Source: an uncultured Eubacterium sp. (GTDB lineage Bacteria > Bacillota > Clostridia > Peptostreptococcales > Anaerovoracaceae). From it: a stretch of DNA of 22,773 nucleotides. The notes below the pieces were generated by a model that worked only from the letters and a program-made list of their open reading frames with translations, was not told the origin of the DNA and did no database searches. The position numbers were made by a program, and so were the translations under genes. The DNA lies in assembly GCA_900543485.1 (NCBI GenBank), contig UQRM01000035.1:1-22773 (forward strand). The letters run 5' to 3'. Positions 7,054 through 14,455 of this stretch are shown in pieces; position 1 is the stretch's first letter, and the number at the start of each line of letters is the position of its first letter.

Positions 7054-8193
7054 TTATTTTTCGTCCTTGAACAGTTCTTCCAGTCCTTCAAAAGAGATCT
7101 CACCTGTCTCCTCCGCAGCCTTTTCGTCACTTCCAGCCACTTCCTGTGGAAGGTCTCCCACCGCTGCGGCTGCCTGACCAGGAGCGGCCTCCGCTTTATC
7201 ATCTTTCAGCTCAGGAAGATCTACTTCTATGTCTTCCAGCTTCAGCTCCTGTGCATCTTCCACCGATGCCGCGCCAGCTGCAGACGCAGAAGCGCTATCA
7301 GCCTCCACTGTCACATGCTCAGGCATAAGATCTTCAAGTCTCAGTCCGCCGGTCTCCCCTTCAGATCCAGTCTCGACCGCCGCTGCAGCCGCCGGTGCCG
7401 TTTCCTCAGCTGCCTCCGGCTGAATCTCAACAGGAGCTGCCGGTATCTCCGCCGCTGCAGGCTCGTCCATATGTATCTCCGGAAGCTGCTCATCCGGAAC
7501 GTTTATTTCTTCAACGCCTTCGTCCATTACAGGGAAATCGACAGCTTCAGGAGTATCGTTCACTGTCCATACGGAACCTTCATCATCTGCCAGCTTGCTT
7601 TTGAGGCTGTCCACTCGTCCCGCCGTGCGAAGGATATTGGTCTTTATCTCAGCAAACTCTTCCTCCATGGCGTTTATCTGCTGCTTATACTTATTCTTGA
7701 GAGCCTCAGCCTTTTCCTTTTCAGCCTGTACCTCGGCCTTCATGGCCGCCTTTTCCGCTTCAACGGCCTCTCTCGAAGCATTGAGTTCCCTGGTGATGGC
7801 CTCCTTCTCGGATTCCATACCGTTTCTCATCTGCTCCAGCTCCTTCTCCTGCTTGGCGACCTGATCCCTGCCCTCCGCAAGGATCGTCTCGACCTCCGTC
7901 TTCGCCTGGTTGATGATCTCGTTGCTGCTCTTCTTCGCCTCCATGATCAGACTGACATACAGCTCGTTGTTATCGTCATATTTCTGATATCTTTCTCTGA
8001 GTTCGTTTATCTCGCCTTCATAGGCGTTCTCCAGTTCCTCTATATTATTCTCATACAAATCGCACAGCTGCTGCATGCATTCGTATACATCGTCTTTATC
8101 GAATCCCCCTTCAGCGTTCTTCCTGATGTTCATATTTTTAAGGAGACCGATAACCGTTTCCCGTCTCTGCTCAGTTAAGGCGCTCTTATTCAT
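7054..8193 (-). CDS. DivIVA-like coiled-coil protein with acidic Ala-rich tail
   Basis: 379 aa. The N-terminal ~200 residues resemble the DivIVA/GpsB layout: GFDKDDVYECMQQLCDLYENN (29-49), then long heptad-like helices, including MEAKKSSNEIINQAKTEVE, the segment most like the DivIVA second coiled coil. A very charged coil (EKAAMKAEVQAEKEKAEALK) follows. From about residue 205 the protein is low-complexity, acidic and Ala/Pro-rich, ending SFEGLEELFKDEK. No signal peptide or membrane helix. DivIVA relatives bind curved membrane or division sites and scaffold other proteins; that is inferred here from the fold pattern, not from strong motif identity. First gene of the operon; ATG at 8193 with AGAGGT at 8201-8206. 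Confidence 0.8.
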   Translation of the reverse strand: MNKSALTEQRRETVIGLLKNMNIRKNAEGGFDKDDVYECMQQLCDLYENNIEELENAYEGEINELRERYQKYDDNNELYVSLIMEAKKSSNEIINQAKTEVETILAEGRDQVAKQEKELEQMRNGMESEKEAITRELNASREAVEAEKAAMKAEVQAEKEKAEALKNKYKQQINAMEEEFAEIKTNILRTAGRVDSLKSKLADDEGSVWTVNDTPEAVDFPVMDEGVEEINVPDEQLPEIHMDEPAAAEIPAAPVEIQPEAAEETAPAAAAAVETGSEGETGGLRLEDLMPEHVTVEADSASASAAGAASVEDAQELKLEDIEVDLPELKDDKAEAAPGQAAAAVGDLPQEVAGSDEKAAEETGEISFEGLEELFKDEK

Positions 8194-8248
8194 TTCCGTA
8201 ACCTCTTTTTCTTCTCATTTTGTTATAAATATGAAAATAATTGCTTAT

Positions 8249-8277
8249 ATTATAACATCATTCAACCGGTTTGTCTT
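8249..8277 (-). promoter_or_regulatory. Probable sigma-A promoter of the DivIVA-xpt-nucleoside transporter operon
   Basis: On the minus strand AAGACA (8277-8272) and a perfect TATAAT (8254-8249) are separated by 17 nt, about 55 bp upstream of the first start codon in an AT-rich region. The -10 is perfect and the -35 matches four of six. Confidence 0.6.
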
Positions 8278-8307
8278 CCTTTATTTGTAATTATATCGCA
8301 TTTTTTA

Positions 8308-8337
8308 TTGACTTTTCATGGTCAAAAAGGTTACCAT
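8308..8337 (+). promoter_or_regulatory. Possible promoter of the divergent plus-strand gene
   Basis: TTGACT (8308-8313) and TACCAT (8332-8337) with an 18-nt spacer, about 65 bp upstream of the ATG at 8405. The -35 is good and the -10 is weak, so this is a tentative call. A GAGG ribosome-binding site at 8393-8396 precedes the start by 8 nt. Confidence 0.4.
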
Positions 8338-8404
8338 AAAAAAAAGGCCTTTGAAAAAGAGCTTGAAATTCTCATGAAATTTATACAAAGTTGAGGTCAT
8401 TATC

Positions 8405-9448
8405 ATGAAAACTATCGAAATAATATCAGGAGAACAAAGAGCGACATTCACGACGAGATCCGTCACATTCGATGGGAAAGAATTCCTTTACATCAACATG
8501 ACCGACGTGTCGAACGATCCCGATGCATGTGTCTATACATTTACATATGACAACGAAATAAAGCTGCTGCCTTACGAGGCGAAGGACGCGGCTGTTCTCA
8601 ACGCCATATTCGGCCAGGTAATGGGCATGGCCGCGAAAAAGGCCACCGGAAAAGCTAACGGTGCGCCTGCCTCCAAAAATGCGGCAGATACAGTCCCAAG
8701 CAGCACTGCTGCCGAAACAAAAACAATGTCGACACCGGAGCAACCGGAACAGGCAGCGCCTGATGATACCGGAACGTCCGAAGCACCGCAGACCGGCTCT
8801 CCAGGCGACCTCCAGTCGCCGGATGGACAATCGCCGGACAGACAGACAGCGGACGGGCAGGAAACCGTACCGCTCAACGAGAAGGAGGCAAAGAAAGCCG
8901 AAAAGGAACGGCGCAAGGAGGAGAAACGCAGAGAAAAAGAGAGGAAGAAGGCCGAGAAAGCTGCCGCTAAAGCCAGGAAGGCAGAAGGAAATGAGGATCC
9001 GGCTGTCATGACTGCCAGTCAGGACGCCGATGTCAATGCCGTATCCGACGGTGCTTCCCCTCAGGATGCCGCCGCCAGTGAAAGCGACGAGGCCGCCAAT
9101 GACACGATCAGCGAGGTTGTCACAGGAAGTGAAATTCCCGGCACAGTCACAGACGACGGAACTGTCACAAGCAACGACGCAGGCGAGGGTCCGGAAGAAC
9201 AGGAAAAGAAGAGCGAAAGATTTTCTCTCTTCAAAGATGTCGACGATGAAGATGAACGTGCGGAAAAGAGCGCCAAGTTCAAAAAATCCATCATAATATT
9301 CGCAGCGGTGGTCGCTGTGATAGCGATACTTGCACTTATCTACTTCTTCGTGTTCGGGACCAGCGACGATCCTTCGTCCATCAATCCTTCATCGACAAAT
9401 TCGCAGACGTATGATGATATCGACGAACTGATAAACGATCTGCAGTAA
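8405..9448 (+). CDS. Unrecognised single-pass membrane protein with charged low-complexity linker
   Basis: 347 aa, family not recognised. Residues 1-75 form a compact mixed beta/alpha region (MKTIEIISGEQRATF ... FTYDNEIKLLPYEAKDAAVLNAIF) of the sort seen in small PH-like domains. Next come about 200 residues rich in Ala, Pro, Glu, Asp and Ser, with a strongly basic/acidic helix around 155-190 made of Lys-Glu-Arg repeats. A hydrophobic helix near 295-317 (IIIFAAVVAVIAILALIYFF) follows, then a short acidic tail ending DIDELINDLQ. There is no N-terminal signal, so the long N-terminal part is probably cytoplasmic with a near-C-terminal anchor. It is transcribed divergently from the DivIVA-like gene, and both have one small folded N-terminal part plus charged linkers. 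Function unknown. Confidence 0.8.
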   Translation: MKTIEIISGEQRATFTTRSVTFDGKEFLYINMTDVSNDPDACVYTFTYDNEIKLLPYEAKDAAVLNAIFGQVMGMAAKKATGKANGAPASKNAADTVPSSTAAETKTMSTPEQPEQAAPDDTGTSEAPQTGSPGDLQSPDGQSPDRQTADGQETVPLNEKEAKKAEKERRKEEKRREKERKKAEKAAAKARKAEGNEDPAVMTASQDADVNAVSDGASPQDAAASESDEAANDTISEVVTGSEIPGTVTDDGTVTSNDAGEGPEEQEKKSERFSLFKDVDDEDERAEKSAKFKKSIIIFAAVVAVIAILALIYFFVFGTSDDPSSINPSSTNSQTYDDIDELINDLQ

Positions 9449-9843
9449 ACACAGTGATCATATACAAGAAACAGACAGAAATATGGCTGCCTCACCGATG
9501 AGATCTTCCCGTCGGCAGGCAGCCTTTTATCTTTTCCCGGCAGTCGGCGGATCGACGGATTATCGCCAGACGCTGTCAGGATATACCTTCGCGATAGTTT
9601 CGCATGTTTTTCCACTCGATTTTCGGTAAAAATATCCTGACTTACTGTAAGACACAGTATTCACGATATTTTAAAGGAAATTTTCTCCAAAAATTATCTC
9701 TGAACAATTCCTGAATATCAATTGACGATATTCCACTATGCCACCGACAGCCAAAAAGGCTGCATATTATCGCGAAGGCCACTGCTGAGACGCATTGAGG
9801 ATATTCCGGCTATCCTTACCTCGAAATCCCATCCTAAAATCCC
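9449..9843. other. Intergenic region between convergent genes
   Basis: 395 bp without a supportable gene. It holds the plus-strand terminator at 9485-9531 and a few weak hairpins: TACTGT/ACAGTA at 9643-9659 and CAGCC/GGCTG near 9749-9763. No convincing terminator for the minus-strand operon ending at 9844 is seen, and the short open frames on either strand lack family resemblance or SD. Confidence 0.6.
9485..9534 (+). terminator. Intrinsic terminator of the plus-strand membrane protein gene
   Basis: GGCTGCCT (9485-9492) pairs with AGGCAGCC (9517-9524), with an additional inner CCGA/TCGG pairing, followed by TTTTATCTTTT. It lies 36 bp after the stop at 9448. Confidence 0.85.
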
Positions 9844-10998
9844 TCAGCTGCTCCCATCCGGATGGCACAATCCACACGGCTCATATCCCGCTTTCTCCGC
9901 AGCGGCTCTATCGGTGAAATAGACGCGGTTCTTTTCCTCGGACAGACCTCCGCAGTCAGGAGAGTGATACTTTTTCGAATTCACATTACCGATATACGAC
10001 GCTTCCTGATGATCCTCGGAATACGGTCTGTCAGCTTTGGCGCCTTCACAATTGAAGGTGATCTCCTCGCCGTCATCCACCGCTATCACAGTCCCCTGCA
10101 GGTCTGTCCTGAAGACTTCCGCTCCCAGGTCATTGAACCTGCTCAGCGTCTCCTCATGGGGATGACCATACATATTGTCTTCTCCACACGATATCACCAC
10201 ATATCTGGGATTCACCTCCCTGAGGAAATAATAACTGTTTGATGTACTGCTGCCGTGATGTCCTGCCTGCAGCAAATCCGCCTCCAGTGTGGCACCGCTC
10301 TCTATCATCTCGCGTTCCGGCCCGCTTCCGGCGTCCCCTGTAAAAAGCATACTGTTCTGTCCGTGATCGATACGAAGACAAATGGACATATCGTTTTCAT
10401 CATCACTGTCGCTGACAGGGCCCAAAAACTCGATACCGCACTCTCCCAGCTGCGCCGTATCTCCCGGCTTGGGAGCCTCGACGTTTATACCCGCCTGCTC
10501 CACAGCCTGCCTCAGGCTCCCCTCGATGCCTTCATCGTAACCATCGAGCATATAGACCATGTCTACCGTCACCTGCGAAAGGACAGCTTCCCCTGAGCCT
10601 ATATGATCCTCGTGAGGATGGGTGAACACCATGTACTTGAGCCTTTCGATCCCCAGCTCCGCAAGATAACCGGTGATGAACTGAGCATCGTCCCTGTTGC
10701 CCGCGTCTATCAGCATTGCTTCTCCCCTGGAAACAAGCAGTGTAGCATCCGCCTGGCCCACATCAAAAAAATATGCCGTCAGATCTTCCTCAGCCGGCAG
10801 ATATGTTCCCTGACTGTCAACGGAGCCTGTCTCCCCTGCCGCCGTTCCCGCCGAGCACGACGCCAACAGCAGCATTACCGTAAAAAGCGGAAAAAGCAGC
10901 AACAGCGCTGCCCTCCTGCAGGCAGCGCTTCCACCACACTTTCCTTTATCGGTTTTTCGTCTTCTCATATCAAAGCACGACGGATATATACGTCCCAT
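9844..10998 (-). CDS. Secreted lipoprotein: ComEC-like metallo-beta-lactamase-fold hydrolase with C-terminal Cys zinc-binding-like domain
   Basis: About 385 aa. A basic N-terminus, hydrophobic helix and lipobox LLLASC (Cys about residue 48) predict a surface-anchored lipoprotein. The MBL-fold domain has FFDVGQADATLL, LIDAGNRDD, the metal motif THPHEDHIGSG, MLFTGDAG and AGHHGSSTSNS, closest in style to the ComEC C-terminal hydrolase domain. The last ~55 residues (YIGNVNSKKYHSPDC ... NRVYFTDRAAAEKAGYEPCGLC) match the Ada-like Cys zinc-binding segment often found at the end of extracellular nucleases and such hydrolases. Together this suggests an extracellular phosphodiesterase or nuclease; substrate unknown. 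GGAGG at 11005-11009 is 6 nt before ATG 10998 and 3 nt before ATG 11001, whereas the ATG at 10968 has no SD, so the start overlaps the upstream gene by ~29 nt. Confidence 0.88.
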   Translation of the reverse strand: MGRIYPSCFDMRRRKTDKGKCGGSAACRRAALLLLFPLFTVMLLLASCSAGTAAGETGSVDSQGTYLPAEEDLTAYFFDVGQADATLLVSRGEAMLIDAGNRDDAQFITGYLAELGIERLKYMVFTHPHEDHIGSGEAVLSQVTVDMVYMLDGYDEGIEGSLRQAVEQAGINVEAPKPGDTAQLGECGIEFLGPVSDSDDENDMSICLRIDHGQNSMLFTGDAGSGPEREMIESGATLEADLLQAGHHGSSTSNSYYFLREVNPRYVVISCGEDNMYGHPHEETLSRFNDLGAEVFRTDLQGTVIAVDDGEEITFNCEGAKADRPYSEDHQEASYIGNVNSKKYHSPDCGGLSEEKNRVYFTDRAAAEKAGYEPCGLCHPDGSS

Positions 10999-11233
10999 CA
11001 TGTCCCTCCGCGTGTATTATCTCAAGCCCTTTGTTCTGTCTGAATATATCCTTGCATTCTCTGAACATCGTCACCGCCAATTCCCTGGTGATAAATGCGT
11101 CATAAGGAGGCCTCATCTTCTCCCGGCCTTTTTCAAAAATCGATTCCGGCATGTTATTGATCGCCAATTCGGCCATGGCAAGAGGCACCGGCATGGAAAA
11201 ATCCGTATTTTTCGTCTTAACTACTATCTTCAT
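10970..11233 (-). CDS. Small 87-aa protein, paralogue-like partner of the adjacent 87-aa protein
   Basis: Not assigned to a named family. It starts MKIVVKTKNTDFSMPVPLAM, a beta-strand-rich opening with an amphipathic PVP turn, has a helical middle (TMFRECKDIFRQNKG), and ends EIIHAEGHDGTYISVVL. The layout strand-PxP-helix-helix-strand-DGT-strand is shared with the neighbouring 11246-11509 product, which is also exactly 87 residues. ATG at 11233 is preceded by AAGGA and lies 12 nt after the upstream stop. No signal peptide or membrane helix. It resembles small clostridial proteins encoded near membrane-stress genes, but I cannot give a function. Confidence 0.75.
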   Translation of the reverse strand: MKIVVKTKNTDFSMPVPLAMAELAINNMPESIFEKGREKMRPPYDAFITRELAVTMFRECKDIFRQNKGLEIIHAEGHDGTYISVVL

Positions 11234-11245
11234 CTTTGTCCTTCA

Positions 11246-11509
11246 TTACTCCACAAAGACGCGAAGCCGCGTTCCGTCGGCCGCGTCGATGGTGATTATA
11301 TCCCCTTCTGTTTCCGCTTCGAGACATTGTTCGACAGTCCTCATCAGATCTTCCAGTTCCATGCCATCCAGCTTTTCTCTTGGGACAGGAAGCTTCCCAG
11401 TCGTCCCGATCAGCCTTTTCACAGCAGCTACAGGAAGCTGCACCTTCACCTTATCTCCCCTGGGATCGTCGGCGGTTATCCTGAACATCCTTTTATCATA
11501 CGGTATCAT
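11246..11509 (-). CDS. Small 87-aa protein, first of the tandem pair
   Basis: Starts at ATG 11509 (MIPYDKRMFRITADDP), because GGGGAG at 11517-11522 is 7 nt upstream and directly overlaps the end of the SPFH gene; a longer reading from 11587 would overlap that gene by 65 bp. The core GDKVKVQLPVAAVKRLIG corresponds to TDFSMPVPLAMAELAI of the next gene, and DIITIDAADGTRLRVFVE to EIIHAEGHDGTYISVVL. Predicted cytoplasmic alpha/beta protein. Its location between SPFH/NfeD and a lipoprotein hydrolase suggests a membrane-associated role, which is an inference. Confidence 0.72.
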   Translation of the reverse strand: MIPYDKRMFRITADDPRGDKVKVQLPVAAVKRLIGTTGKLPVPREKLDGMELEDLMRTVEQCLEAETEGDIITIDAADGTRLRVFVE

Positions 11510-11522
11510 CTGCGGTCTCCCC

Positions 11523-12503
11523 TCAGCGATCCGTTTCAACTGTGCCTGACCCGGCAGCTCCCAGAGAATACTTTTTCGGTTTCCCATCTCCGTCTACTAC
11601 GATTCCCGTAAGAGCGCTGGCAAGTCCCGCCATACCCTGTATCTCCGCAGGGATGATTATCTTGGTCGCTTTTCCGTCGGCGGCCTTTTCAAAGGCTTCC
11701 AGGCTTCTCAGAGTCAGAACTTCCTTAGTGGCCTCTGCCTTGCTGAGCATCCTGAGTCCCTCTGCCGTCGCTTCCTGCACCATCTTTATCGCCTCTGCTT
11801 TACCTTCCGCTTCCTTTATGGCTGCCTGCTTGGTAGCTTCCGCTTCCAATATGGCCGCTTCCTTGTTTCCTTCCGCGATAAGGATAGCTGATTTTTTCTC
11901 TCCCTCTGCCCTGAGGATAGCTTCACGTCTTTCTCTTTCGGCTCTCATCTGCTTTTCCATAGCAGTCTGGATATCCTCCGGCGGATTTATGTTCTTCACC
12001 TCGACACGGTTTATCTTTATCCCCCACGCGTCGGTGGCCTCATCGAGAACTATCCTTATCTTCGAATTGATGTGCTCGCGGCTGGTGAGTGTACCGTCCA
12101 GCTCCAGTTCCCCGATGATGTTTCTCAACGTCGTAGCTGTCAGATTTTCTATGGCCGCCATAGGGTTTTCCACACCATAGGCATAGAGCTTCGGATCAGT
12201 TATCTGGAAATAGATCACTGTATCTATTTCTATCGTAACGTTATCCTTCGTTATCACCGGCTGAGGCGGGAAATCGATGACATGCTCCTTGAGAGACACC
12301 TTCCTGGCCACTTTATCTATCAATGGTATCTTGAAATGCAGACCCACCTGCCACGTAGCGTAATACGCGCCGAGCCTTTCCAGTACATAAGCGTTTGCCT
12401 GCGGAACTATTCTTATGTTGGTCACTATCAATGCGATGATGATGCCTATGAGCACTATTATCGCGAAAATACCTCCCAGTGATATTCCAGCACCTGAAAA
12501 CAT
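11523..12503 (-). CDS. SPFH/band-7 (stomatin-like, QmcA/paraslipin) membrane protein
   Basis: 326 aa from ATG 12503, chosen because GGAGG lies 6 nt upstream, not from an upstream in-frame ATG that overlaps NfeD. An N-terminal membrane helix (IFAIIVLIGIIIALIV) is followed by the band-7 domain: RIVPQANAYVLERLGAYYATWQVGLHF, KEHVIDFPPQPVITKDNV, TLRNIIGELELDGTLTSREHIN and WGIKINRVEVKNINPP. A long Ala/Glu-rich coiled coil (EAILRAEGEKKSAILIAEGN...) and a Gly-rich tail complete the stomatin pattern. Such proteins form large membrane-bound oligomers and usually work with an NfeD-type partner, which is encoded just upstream. Confidence 0.93.
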   Translation of the reverse strand: MFSGAGISLGGIFAIIVLIGIIIALIVTNIRIVPQANAYVLERLGAYYATWQVGLHFKIPLIDKVARKVSLKEHVIDFPPQPVITKDNVTIEIDTVIYFQITDPKLYAYGVENPMAAIENLTATTLRNIIGELELDGTLTSREHINSKIRIVLDEATDAWGIKINRVEVKNINPPEDIQTAMEKQMRAERERREAILRAEGEKKSAILIAEGNKEAAILEAEATKQAAIKEAEGKAEAIKMVQEATAEGLRMLSKAEATKEVLTLRSLEAFEKAADGKATKIIIPAEIQGMAGLASALTGIVVDGDGKPKKYSLGAAGSGTVETDR

Positions 12504-12513
12504 TGTTATCCTC

Positions 12514-12963
12514 CTATCTCTTTTCTTCCACCATAAGGGTAACACCCTTTATCGACTTTATAACAACAACGGTATCTTTTTCTATGGTCTCGCCTTCAGC
12601 GCACACTGCTGACCAGACCTTGCCATCCGCCCTTACCGCGCCCGGTTCCAGATGAGTCACCCGTTCTTCCACGATACCCTCTGATCCCGGCAGGGCTTCC
12701 ACATTGGTCCTTTCGACTCTGTTATTGAATTTATTCCTGACGATAGGCCTCATAATCGCCAGCATGATCACGGAGACCGCCAGAAAAACGATCACCTGCA
12801 CTGGCAACGGACCGCCTACCATAGCCGCAACAGCTGCCGCTACCGCTCCTCCCGCGAACCATATGGACGTGAGCCCCTGCGTAAGAGCTTCTATGATAGC
12901 CAGGACCGCGGCTGCTACCAGCCACAGAACTGCCGCGCCTATTGTTATCCCAGCAATAGTCAT
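12514..12963 (-). CDS. NfeD-like membrane protein (short form)
   Basis: 149 aa. Several hydrophobic helices cover residues 8-70 (AAVLWLVAAAVLAIIEALTQ, VQVIVFLAVSVIMLAIM), then a C-terminal soluble beta-barrel-like domain with ALPGSEGIVEERV, the entry to the NfeD OB fold, and GETIEKDTVVVIKSIKGVTLMVEE. There is no N-terminal ClpP-like protease domain, so this is the short NfeD that pairs with stomatin-like SPFH proteins. It is 10 nt upstream of the SPFH gene and 25 nt downstream of the preceding gene; ATG at 12963 with GGAGG 6 nt upstream. Confidence 0.9.
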   Translation of the reverse strand: MTIAGITIGAAVLWLVAAAVLAIIEALTQGLTSIWFAGGAVAAAVAAMVGGPLPVQVIVFLAVSVIMLAIMRPIVRNKFNNRVERTNVEALPGSEGIVEERVTHLEPGAVRADGKVWSAVCAEGETIEKDTVVVIKSIKGVTLMVEEKR

Positions 12964-12988
12964 ATCGTTCCTCCATCTCTAAGCTTCG

Positions 12989-14143
12989 TCAACTTCGTCT
13001 TTTCTTCCTGCGTTCAAGATCCCGCATAGTCCTTTCATATTTATCCAGCAATTCCTGCATCTCCGCCTTCGTCACCAGCCCTGATTTCCTCAGGGTCTCC
13101 AGGCTTTCCACATATCCACTGCCATGTCGCCTGCCACCATTGCTTACGGTCGCCGGCTGTCTCTGCCGATCATGATTTTCTCTCTTAGAGCTGCCGTTTT
13201 TCTTCCTGTCCTTTTCCGATTTTTTACGTTCTTTCGCAGTGTCCTTCTTTCCCGGCGACAGATCCGCCTGCTGCCATCTGGCTTTCGGATAGGATGTACG
13301 CGCCCTCCTGGCTCTCCTCTTTATCGCCAACACCACGATCATTATCACGATTACAAATATAAGAGACATCACGACCGATATCACACTCGAAAGCACTGCT
13401 CCCGAGTCTGTCTCGCTGTCCGGATGATATGTATCATCGAAGCTGCTTTCTTCCGCATCTCCCATCAGTATATCATCGTATCCGAAGTCGTAATACTCGG
13501 CCGCTATCGGCTCCGCCCATTCATCCAGCTGTTCTGCCGTCATCGTCCCGCCCTGGTCGTTTCTGAAGAGGAGGATGCGATCCACCACTGCTCTGGTCTC
13601 GTCTTCGTAGGAGTAGTTGTAGGAGCTTCTGGCGAAGAAATACACCAACTGCTCATTCGCGCCGGCTCCGCTCCCCACAGTTACCATCATCTTCAGATAC
13701 GTGTCCCAGGTGAGATCGGCCAGCTCCGGCTCCGCAACAGTTATCTGCTCTCCCGGATACAGCTCGCCGTAAAGCGCTTCTATCATGCCACGGCCCTGTT
13801 CTTCGTAGTATCTTTCCGCATCACCGTTTGAGCTGTCAAAATACACAGATTCTGTCGTTTCACCAGGATGATAATAGAGGTCGAATACGACACCATCGCC
13901 CTGCGAAGACGCAATAAGCTCGAATCCACTGTCCGACGACTCATCCGGGGCTATTTCCTCCATATCCCACCCGTCAGGAAGATAAAAATCTATATTATTA
14001 TCTCTGACATAGTGAAGCTCATCAGCATAGACTCTCTCCGCCGAAAACGCCTGCAATACAAAAATAATTAACAGAACCGCCGCAAAGATCTGCGCTTTCA
14101 GCGAAACTTTTCCACATACTTTCCGTATCGCTTCTCCATCCAC
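12989..14143 (-). CDS. Exported single-pass membrane protein with SHOCT-like C-terminus
   Basis: 384 aa, family not recognised. It has an N-terminal signal peptide (IFAAVLLIIFVLQAFSAERVYADE), an extracellular domain of ~200 residues opening VRDNNIDFYLPDGWDMEE (a pattern of PsbP/DcrB-like folds that begin with YxxPxGW), a membrane helix near 255-280 (SVISVVMSLIFVIVIMIVVLAI), then a very basic cytoplasmic linker. The last ~40 residues, ESLETLRKSGLVTKAEMQELLDKY, resemble the SHOCT short C-terminal oligomerisation domain. The start is GTG at 14143; GGAGG at 14156-14160 is 12 nt away, long but the only SD, and an in-frame stop lies just upstream. First gene of the SPFH/NfeD operon. Confidence 0.8.
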   Translation of the reverse strand: MDGEAIRKVCGKVSLKAQIFAAVLLIIFVLQAFSAERVYADELHYVRDNNIDFYLPDGWDMEEIAPDESSDSGFELIASSQGDGVVFDLYYHPGETTESVYFDSSNGDAERYYEEQGRGMIEALYGELYPGEQITVAEPELADLTWDTYLKMMVTVGSGAGANEQLVYFFARSSYNYSYEDETRAVVDRILLFRNDQGGTMTAEQLDEWAEPIAAEYYDFGYDDILMGDAEESSFDDTYHPDSETDSGAVLSSVISVVMSLIFVIVIMIVVLAIKRRARRARTSYPKARWQQADLSPGKKDTAKERKKSEKDRKKNGSSKRENHDRQRQPATVSNGGRRHGSGYVESLETLRKSGLVTKAEMQELLDKYERTMRDLERRKKRRS

Positions 14144-14183
14144 TTCCCAGTCTCACCTCCGCTCATTGCCTCATAAAAACAAG

Positions 14184-14282
14184 AAAAACCCGGACAGCCT
14201 CATCGGTCCGGGCGATTTCCGGTGAAAAGGCGGGCACTTCCCGCCGCTTCATGACTGTTCCCAAATCCCATAGCCAGTATAT
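14184..14282 (-). ncRNA. Structured leader or small RNA between promoter and SHOCT-tailed gene
   Basis: From a predicted transcription start near 14280 the minus strand gives about 97 nt containing a GGCGGG/CCCGCC hairpin (14229-14245, extended by UGAA/UUCA), then a CCCGGAC/GUCCGGG hairpin (14189-14212) followed by UUUUUCUUGUUUUU. The last hairpin has the form of an intrinsic terminator, placed before the GGAGG of the downstream gene. It could be a transcription-attenuation leader (riboswitch-like) or an independent small RNA. I tested it by eye against 6S, SRP, ZTP, fluoride, guanidine and c-di-GMP motifs and recognised none. Confidence 0.5.
14189..14212 (-). terminator. Intrinsic-terminator-like hairpin in the leader
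   Basis: CCCGGAC (14189-14195) pairs with GTCCGGG (14206-14212) across a 10-nt loop. On the minus strand it is followed by TTTTTCTTGTTTTT. It lies 41 nt upstream of the GTG at 14143. Confidence 0.75.
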
Positions 14283-14286
14283 TTTT

Positions 14287-14315
14287 ATTATAATATAAAT
14301 ATATATCGATTGCAA
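14287..14315 (-). promoter_or_regulatory. Promoter of the SPFH/NfeD membrane operon
   Basis: On the minus strand TTGCAA (14315-14310) and a perfect TATAAT (14292-14287) are separated by exactly 17 nt of AT-rich DNA. It is the only good promoter between the prophage boundary and the operon. Confidence 0.7.
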
Positions 14316-14455
14316 AAGATACGAATGTCTTTTCACCTGGATTTAACTGTGAGTGCTTTCACAGGGCAACGTATCAGTGCATGAGGTTGATGGCTTTTGC
14401 ATGATTTATTTTCATGCTTTTTACTATTTTTCGCAGGAACTCACAGGAAACGATG

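Noticed and set aside
7020..7060. Search for a purine riboswitch ahead of xpt
   Set aside because: Only 13 nt separate xpt from the upstream gene and no aptamer-like sequence is seen; the region before the operon (8194-8300) also lacks one.
9643..9764. Small hairpins (TACTGT/ACAGTA and CAGCC/GGCTG) as terminators of the minus-strand operon
   Set aside because: Stems of 5-6 bp with no T-run in the right place; not enough to call.
14359..14400. CACAGGGCAA on the plus strand, similar to the start of a c-di-GMP-I (GEMM) riboswitch
   Set aside because: The rest of the motif (GNRA-capped stem, receptor, second helix) is absent and no plus-strand gene follows.
14347..14417. Two short palindromes (CTGTGA/TCACAG and GCATGA/TCATGC with a T-rich tail) as plus-strand terminators or operators
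   Set aside because: No plus-strand transcription unit precedes them and stems are only 6 bp; chance in AT-rich intergenic DNA is likely.
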